Positions 5,800 to 8,869 of a stretch of 8,869 bases of DNA are shown one piece after another. The stretch is from NCBI GenBank assembly GCA_937889795.1, contig CALBZH010000742.1, positions 1-8,869 of the forward strand, in the 5' to 3' direction. This DNA is from an uncultured Syntrophobacteraceae bacterium. GTDB taxonomy: Bacteria > Desulfobacterota > Syntrophobacteria > Syntrophobacterales > Syntrophobacteraceae. Both the position numbers and the translations under genes were made by a program. The notes under the pieces are model-generated. The model was not told the DNA's origin. It saw only the letters and a program-made list of their open reading frames with translations, and did no database searches. Each line of letters opens with the position of its first letter. Position 1 is the first letter of the stretch.

Positions 5800-5904
5800 G
5801 TGAGCAAACGAGTCGGCCAAGAGCGGCAAAGTCCTTTGGTGCTTTGATGCGTCGCGGCGGCATCTCCATGCTTTGGGCGGTATAGGCGTGGCTAGGGTTG
5901 TGGA

Positions 5905-5937
5905 GAGAACCAGAGCGTTCTCCTTGAACAATGGGAG
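5905..5937 (+). promoter_or_regulatory. hairpin and possible Shine-Dalgarno-sequestering stem before speD
   Basis: GAGAAC (5905-5910) pairs with GTTCTC (5917-5922). The downstream CTCC (5920-5923) could alternatively pair with GGAG (5934-5937) inside the speD ribosome binding site. The two stems overlap and exclude each other. Translational control is suggested by geometry only. Confidence 0.25.
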
Positions 5938-5946
5938 GTGACTGCC

Positions 5947-6396
5947 ATGGGCATGGGCAAACCTGAGTTCGGTTTTGGGGTACACCTGATGTTGGATGGA
6001 TACGGCTGCGATGAGAAGGTGCTCCAAGACATGAATTTCATTTATAATTTCTTGGATGAATATCCGGACCAGATGGACATGACGAAGATCATGCCCCCCT
6101 ACGTGTTTCGGTACAATGGAACGGTGCCGGAAGATTGGGGAGTGTCGGGATTCGTTCTCATCGCAGAAAGCCATATCAGCATTCACACGTTCCCGGAGAA
6201 GCAGTATTTGAGCCTGGACATGTTTTCCTGCAAGCCGTTTGATACGGACAAGGCCGTGGAGACCATCCAGAAGCGATTCGGAATTCGCAAGTACGAAAAG
6301 CGCGTTCTTGACCGCGGTCAGGAATTCCCGAACACGATTCAGGCCTCTGCTCAGGTGGTCCGCATGGATCGCATGTTGATGCAACGATCACGATAA
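5947..6396 (+). CDS. speD: S-adenosylmethionine decarboxylase proenzyme
   Basis: Pyruvoyl-dependent enzyme converting S-adenosylmethionine to decarboxylated SAM, the aminopropyl donor for polyamine synthesis; cytoplasmic. The 149-residue chain self-cleaves between E74 and S75 in the motif AESHISIHTFPE, S75 becoming the pyruvoyl group. Processing H80 and catalytic C95 (in DMFSCKPFD) are both present, so the enzyme should be active. It is somewhat longer than the short SpeH form (about 120-130 residues), with an insertion-like stretch (about 28-60, NFIYNFLDEYPDQ) before the active site. Start: ATG 5947 has GGGAGGTG (5933-5940) six bases upstream; a GTG at 5938 overlaps that ribosome binding site and is unlikely. 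The ureohydrolase begins 9 bases after the stop, so the two are probably one operon. Confidence 0.93.
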   Translation: MGMGKPEFGFGVHLMLDGYGCDEKVLQDMNFIYNFLDEYPDQMDMTKIMPPYVFRYNGTVPEDWGVSGFVLIAESHISIHTFPEKQYLSLDMFSCKPFDTDKAVETIQKRFGIRKYEKRVLDRGQEFPNTIQASAQVVRMDRMLMQRSR

Positions 6397-6405
6397 AGAG
6401 ATTTT

Positions 6406-7323
6406 ATGAGCTCGGACAAAGAGATGGGGTCCAGGCCAGTGGTAAGCCTGGGACCCCATTATTCGTTTATGGGGCTGCCTCAGGATACAACGACCTATGA
6501 CGCCGCCCGCGCGGTCATCGTGCCGGTTCCGTATGACGGAACGACGACCTTCCGGGCCGGGACCCGGGAAGGGCCGAGAGCGATCCTCACGGCCTCTCGC
6601 GAGCTTGAGCCATACGACGAAGAAATCCTGGCAGAGCCTTATCAAGCGGGAATCGCCACGTTGGAGGAGCTGGCCGTGACCGTGGCGTCCCCCCGGGAGA
6701 TGGTGTCCCGCGTGCGACGAGCCGGGGAAGCCGTTCTCAAGGTCGGGAAGATGCCGGTGCTTCTCGGAGGAGAGCACCTGTTGTCGTTGGGGATGATCCA
6801 GGCCGTCGTCGATCGCTTCCCAAGGGTGACGATTCTGCACCTCGATGCCCATGCCGATCTGAAGGAGGAATACCAGGAAAGCGCTTACAGCAATGCGTGC
6901 ATCATGCGCCACGTACACGCCCTCGCGCCTTTGACTCAGGTCGGGATCCGGTCGCTGACGCGCGAAGAGCATGCTTACATCAGGGAGGCGGACATTCCCT
7001 GTTTTTGGGCTCACGCCCTCCACGACGACTCGTCATGGGTCGACCGTGTGGTCTCCTGTCTGGGGGCGGAGGTCTATATCAGCATCGACCTGGATGGGCT
7101 CGATCCGTCCATCATGCCTGCGGTCGGCACACCCGAGCCTGGCGGCCTGGGGTGGTATGAGGTGCTGCGTCTGTTGCGTCGCGTTGCCATCACCCGGCGA
7201 GTGGTGGGCTTTGACGTGATGGAGCTGCTGCCCATCCCGCATCAGGTGGCCCCCGATTTCCTTGCTGCTCGCCTGGTCTACAAACTCATCGGGTACATTT
7301 TTATGGACAACCGAGCTGCCTGA
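6406..7323 (+). CDS. speB: agmatinase-family ureohydrolase (agmatinase or aminopropylagmatinase)
   Basis: Binuclear Mn enzyme releasing urea from a guanidino substrate: agmatine to putrescine, or N1-aminopropylagmatine to spermidine. At 305 residues it has family length. Metal ligands are all visible: H124 in GGEH, D147, H149 and D151 in LDAHAD, and D228 and D230 in SIDLDGLDPS. At 161-165 the sequence is YSNAC; in SpeB and archaeal relatives the third position is His (E. coli H163, proton shuttle), whereas N163 stands here, so activity or specificity may differ. Start: ATG 6406 follows AAAGAG (6395-6400), which overlaps the speD stop. Pairing with speD and absence of SpeE/SpeC nearby make a spermidine-branch role plausible but unproved. 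The symbol refers to the family only. Confidence 0.87.
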   Translation: MSSDKEMGSRPVVSLGPHYSFMGLPQDTTTYDAARAVIVPVPYDGTTTFRAGTREGPRAILTASRELEPYDEEILAEPYQAGIATLEELAVTVASPREMVSRVRRAGEAVLKVGKMPVLLGGEHLLSLGMIQAVVDRFPRVTILHLDAHADLKEEYQESAYSNACIMRHVHALAPLTQVGIRSLTREEHAYIREADIPCFWAHALHDDSSWVDRVVSCLGAEVYISIDLDGLDPSIMPAVGTPEPGGLGWYEVLRLLRRVAITRRVVGFDVMELLPIPHQVAPDFLAARLVYKLIGYIFMDNRAA

Positions 7324-7329
7324 CGTTAG

Positions 7330-7341
7330 TTTTTTTTAATG
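7330..7341 (+). promoter_or_regulatory. T8 tract directly before the corC start, no Shine-Dalgarno sequence
   Basis: Eight T (7330-7337) stand between the ureohydrolase stop (7321-7323) and the ATG of corC (7339). No hairpin precedes the run, so it is not a convincing intrinsic terminator. Its place implies an unusual, U-rich translation start if ATG 7339 is correct. Confidence 0.35.
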
Positions 7342-8277
7342 AGCCACTTGCCCTTGGCGAGTGGTCTCGCATCTGCCGTGCACCTGAAGAAAGATCCCGC
7401 TTTGCAAGGAGAATCGGGCACCGGGTTCCAGAACTGGCTCAGGATGTGCTTCCGTCGCCTGGCGCGCGTCAGGGATAGCGGAGACATCGAAAAAGAGATC
7501 GAACAGCTCATCGACGAAGGGGAGCAGCGCGGCCTCATTTCCGAAGATGAGGGCGAAATGATCCAAGGGATTTTTTCGTTCCGGGATATGATCGCTCGGG
7601 AGATCATGGTTCCTCGGACGGACGTGGCCTATGCGCCGGTCGATGCCAGTGTTTCCGACATCACTCAGCTCGTCATTCAGAGCGGTCACTCCAGAATCCC
7701 GATCTACGAGGGAAACATCGATAACATCATTGGCATTCTGCATGCCAAGGACCTGCTGGGGCTGTGTGGTCCGGGGGAGAGCAACCTCCGGGGGATTCTT
7801 CGGCCGCCCCAATTTATCCCGGAAACCAAGAAGATCAGCGATGTGCTGAAAGACCTTCGAGAGAGCAAGTCCCATATCGCCATCGTGATCGACGAATACG
7901 GGGGAATGGCCGGCGTCCTCACTCTGGAAGACATCATCGAGGAAATCATCGGGGATATCGCCGATGAGTATGACGCAGACGAAGACTTGATCGTGGAGCA
8001 CGAGGACGGGGCCGTCTCGGTTCATGCACGCCTCGACGTGGAAGAGCTCGAGGATCACCTCGGGGTGGAGCTTCCCGACGGCAAGTTCGAGTCGGTCGGC
8101 GGATTCGTGATGAGCCTGCTTGGCAGGGTGCCGGAGGTGGGCGAACGGGTCGTGTACCAGGAGCTTGAAATGGTCATTGAGGCCGCCGACACCCGGAAGA
8201 TCGAAAAGATCCGGGTCCGCAAACTTTCTCCCGAGCAGGCTCTTCAACCGGAGGCCGATGGGTCCACGTCCTCCTGA
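7339..8277 (+). CDS. corC: CorC/HlyC-family protein with paired CBS domains
   Basis: A 312-residue soluble CBS-pair protein of the YbeX/CorC type. This family is linked to magnesium/cobalt efflux and, through its usual neighbours ybeY, ybeZ and lnt, to ribosome maintenance and the envelope; its precise biochemical role is unsettled. Seen: a coiled N-terminal segment (about 48-80) leading to the REIMVPR motif (87-93); CBS1 with SRIPIYEGN (118-126) and GILHAKDLL (132-140); CBS2 with VIDEYGGMAGVLTLEDIIEE (183-202); and a CorC_HlyC C-terminal domain (about 217-295). There is no DUF21 membrane domain, unlike larger CNNM/HlyC relatives. The N-terminal 45 residues are not conserved-looking and no Shine-Dalgarno sequence precedes ATG 7339; internal starts (GTG 7378 or ATG 7444) also lack good ones, so the start is uncertain. 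The lnt gene follows. Confidence 0.88.
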   Translation: MSHLPLASGLASAVHLKKDPALQGESGTGFQNWLRMCFRRLARVRDSGDIEKEIEQLIDEGEQRGLISEDEGEMIQGIFSFRDMIAREIMVPRTDVAYAPVDASVSDITQLVIQSGHSRIPIYEGNIDNIIGILHAKDLLGLCGPGESNLRGILRPPQFIPETKKISDVLKDLRESKSHIAIVIDEYGGMAGVLTLEDIIEEIIGDIADEYDADEDLIVEHEDGAVSVHARLDVEELEDHLGVELPDGKFESVGGFVMSLLGRVPEVGERVVYQELEMVIEAADTRKIEKIRVRKLSPEQALQPEADGSTSS

Positions 8278-8410
8278 TCCTGGCCCGGCCATTGGTTTTC
8301 AATCCGAGGTTTCCTTCGGGGGGCAATCGGTCGGGGGCAACGGCAGGAAGGCAAGGCATGGATGGACGTGGATGAGAAATGAATCGGATGGAGTAGTGAT
8401 CATTAGGCGG
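8278..8410 (+). other. short gap between corC and lnt
   Basis: This 133-base stretch has no hairpin with a T-run, so corC and lnt may be co-transcribed. GGAG at 8390-8393 lies 2 bases before an in-frame GTG (8396) and 17 before ATG 8411, which suits neither start well. Confidence 0.4.
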
Positions 8411-8468
8411 ATGGGGATTCTGGGCCTCGGCCCTGTGCTGTTGAGCGGTCTCAGCGGGTTGATGCTGA

Positions 8469-8550
8469 CGGCCAGCTTGCCCAAGATTCAGTAGCGCAAC
8501 CCAAGCCATCCAATGCCACTGAATCTCGGCCAGCTTGCCCAAGATTCAGT
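8469..8550. repeat. 24-bp perfect direct repeat flanking the lnt interruption
   Basis: Bases 8469-8492 are identical to 8527-8550 (both begin CGGCCAGCTTGCC); the bases on either side differ. The offset is 58, which is not a multiple of three, so the duplication shifts the lnt frame. Recombination between the copies would restore the gene. Confidence 0.95.
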
Positions 8551-8575
8551 GGCATTGGATGGCTTGGGTTGCGCT
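8493..8575. repeat. 34-bp perfect inverted repeat within lnt
   Basis: Arm 8493-8526 is the exact reverse complement of 8542-8575, with a 15-base spacer (8527-8541). The second arm is genuine lnt coding sequence; the first is its inverted copy and carries no sensible lnt translation. The arms overlap the direct repeat by 9 bases (8542-8550). Confidence 0.95.
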
Positions 8576-8869
8576 TCTCCCGCTCTTTGTGGCGCTCCGG
8601 GGCACGTCGGCCAGGGAATCGTTTCGGCTGGGCTACATTTGTGGTCTGAGTCACTTTCTCTCAGCGCTCTATTGGATACACTACGTCATTCAGCATTACG
8701 GCGGACTGCCGACTCTCCTCGCCGTGGGCGCGCTCTTTCTCGTTGCTGCGTACCTGGCGGTCTACCCGGCCTTGTTTGCCTGGGCGGCGAATCGCCTGGA
8801 AGAATCGCCCGCCCTCTGGACGCTGGCTCTGCCTTCCGTCTGGGTGGCGCTCGAGCTGGTCCGAGCCCA

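Larger units (their letters stand above)
5447..5937 (+). other. long leader/intergenic region before speD
   Basis: This 490-base gap is more AT-rich at its start than the flanking genes. A weak hairpin just after the GGDEF gene (AAACG 5455-5459, CGTTT 5464-5468, then ATCTTT) may be a poor terminator. The remaining signals are listed separately: a promoter at 5543-5571, an RNA candidate ending at a terminator at 5741-5761, a 46-codon small ORF at 5659-5799, and a hairpin at 5905-5922 next to the speD ribosome binding site. Confidence 0.6.
8411..8869 (+). pseudogene. lnt: apolipoprotein N-acyltransferase, interrupted by a 58-bp insertion and cut by the window edge
   Basis: Lnt N-acylates the lipid-modified Cys of lipoproteins in the inner membrane. 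From ATG 8411 the frame encodes the first membrane helix (MGILGLGPVLLSGLSGL and onward to SLPKIQ), then hits TAG at 8492-8494. Coding resumes one frame over from 8535 with SLPKIQWHWMAWVALLPLF, followed by membrane helices typical of Lnt (SALYWIHYVI, ALFLVAAYLAVYPALFAWAA) up to the window edge, where the catalytic nitrilase-like domain has not begun. Removing 58 bases (8469-8526 or the equivalent 8493-8550) restores one uninterrupted frame (KIQ-WHW). Lnt is usually essential in Gram-negative bacteria, so a sequencing, amplification or assembly artefact should be considered alongside a real mutation. Start alternatives are GTG 8396 and ATG 8372; no strong Shine-Dalgarno sequence decides between them. 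Confidence 0.8.

Noticed and set aside
7324..7337. T8 run as the terminator of the spe genes
   Set aside because: No stem of useful length precedes the T-run.
7336..8292. Minus-strand open frame of 318 codons opposite corC
   Set aside because: It mirrors the CBS-domain gene codon for codon; the translation shows no domain.
8493..8575. Inverted repeat as insertion-sequence ends or a CRISPR repeat
   Set aside because: The arms are an inverted copy of lnt's own coding sequence with a 15-base spacer; no transposase or repeat series is present.

Overview
The window looks like chromosomal DNA of an anaerobic, moderately GC-rich Gram-negative bacterium. My best guess is a Syntrophobacter-like member of the former Deltaproteobacteria. 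That rests on gene content and remembered family resemblance, not on a search: a selenocysteine peroxiredoxin, a long-form SpeD next to an agmatinase-like enzyme, CorC followed by Lnt, a TtuA/Ncs6-type thiolase, and no mobile-element genes.

Layout. 1-404 has no recognisable gene apart from a promoter-like motif and a small hairpin. 405-1109 (+) is an AhpC-type peroxiredoxin whose peroxidatic residue is encoded by an in-frame TGA (660-662), followed by a SECIS-like hairpin with a GGUC loop. It is therefore a selenoprotein that a standard gene caller would cut into two ORFs. Converging on it, 1297-2292 (-) encodes a zinc-finger PP-loop tRNA thiolase of the TtuA/Ncs6 type. 2633-3511 (+) is a radical SAM protein with CX4CX2C spacing. 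It meets NAD kinase (3517-4380, -) tail to tail with 5 bp between the stop codons. Divergent from NAD kinase, 4508-5446 (+) is a REC-GGDEF response regulator. The 490-bp gap that follows (5447-5937) holds a sigma70-type promoter, a candidate RNA of about 185 nt ending at an intrinsic terminator, an overlapping 46-codon small ORF, and a hairpin next to the speD ribosome binding site. 5947-6396 is S-adenosylmethionine decarboxylase, and 6406-7323 is an agmatinase-family ureohydrolase. 7339-8277 is a CorC-type CBS-pair protein. From 8411 to the window edge runs lnt (apolipoprotein N-acyltransferase), broken by a precise 58-bp insertion that creates a direct repeat and a large near-palindrome.

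How the genes relate. speD and the ureohydrolase are 9 bp apart, probably co-transcribed, and belong to polyamine synthesis; with no SpeE or SpeC in view, the arginine-agmatine-aminopropylagmatine route is possible. corC and lnt are a common bacterial neighbour pair. The peroxiredoxin, thiolase, radical SAM and NAD kinase genes sit in alternating orientation and look like separate transcription units.

Most worth attention: the selenocysteine peroxiredoxin, which lacks the usual resolving cysteine; the 58-bp palindromic interruption of lnt (a real mutation or an assembly/amplification chimera); and the apparently attenuator-like leader before speD. Active-site substitutions in the ureohydrolase (His to Asn) and NAD kinase (His to Phe) are also flagged.
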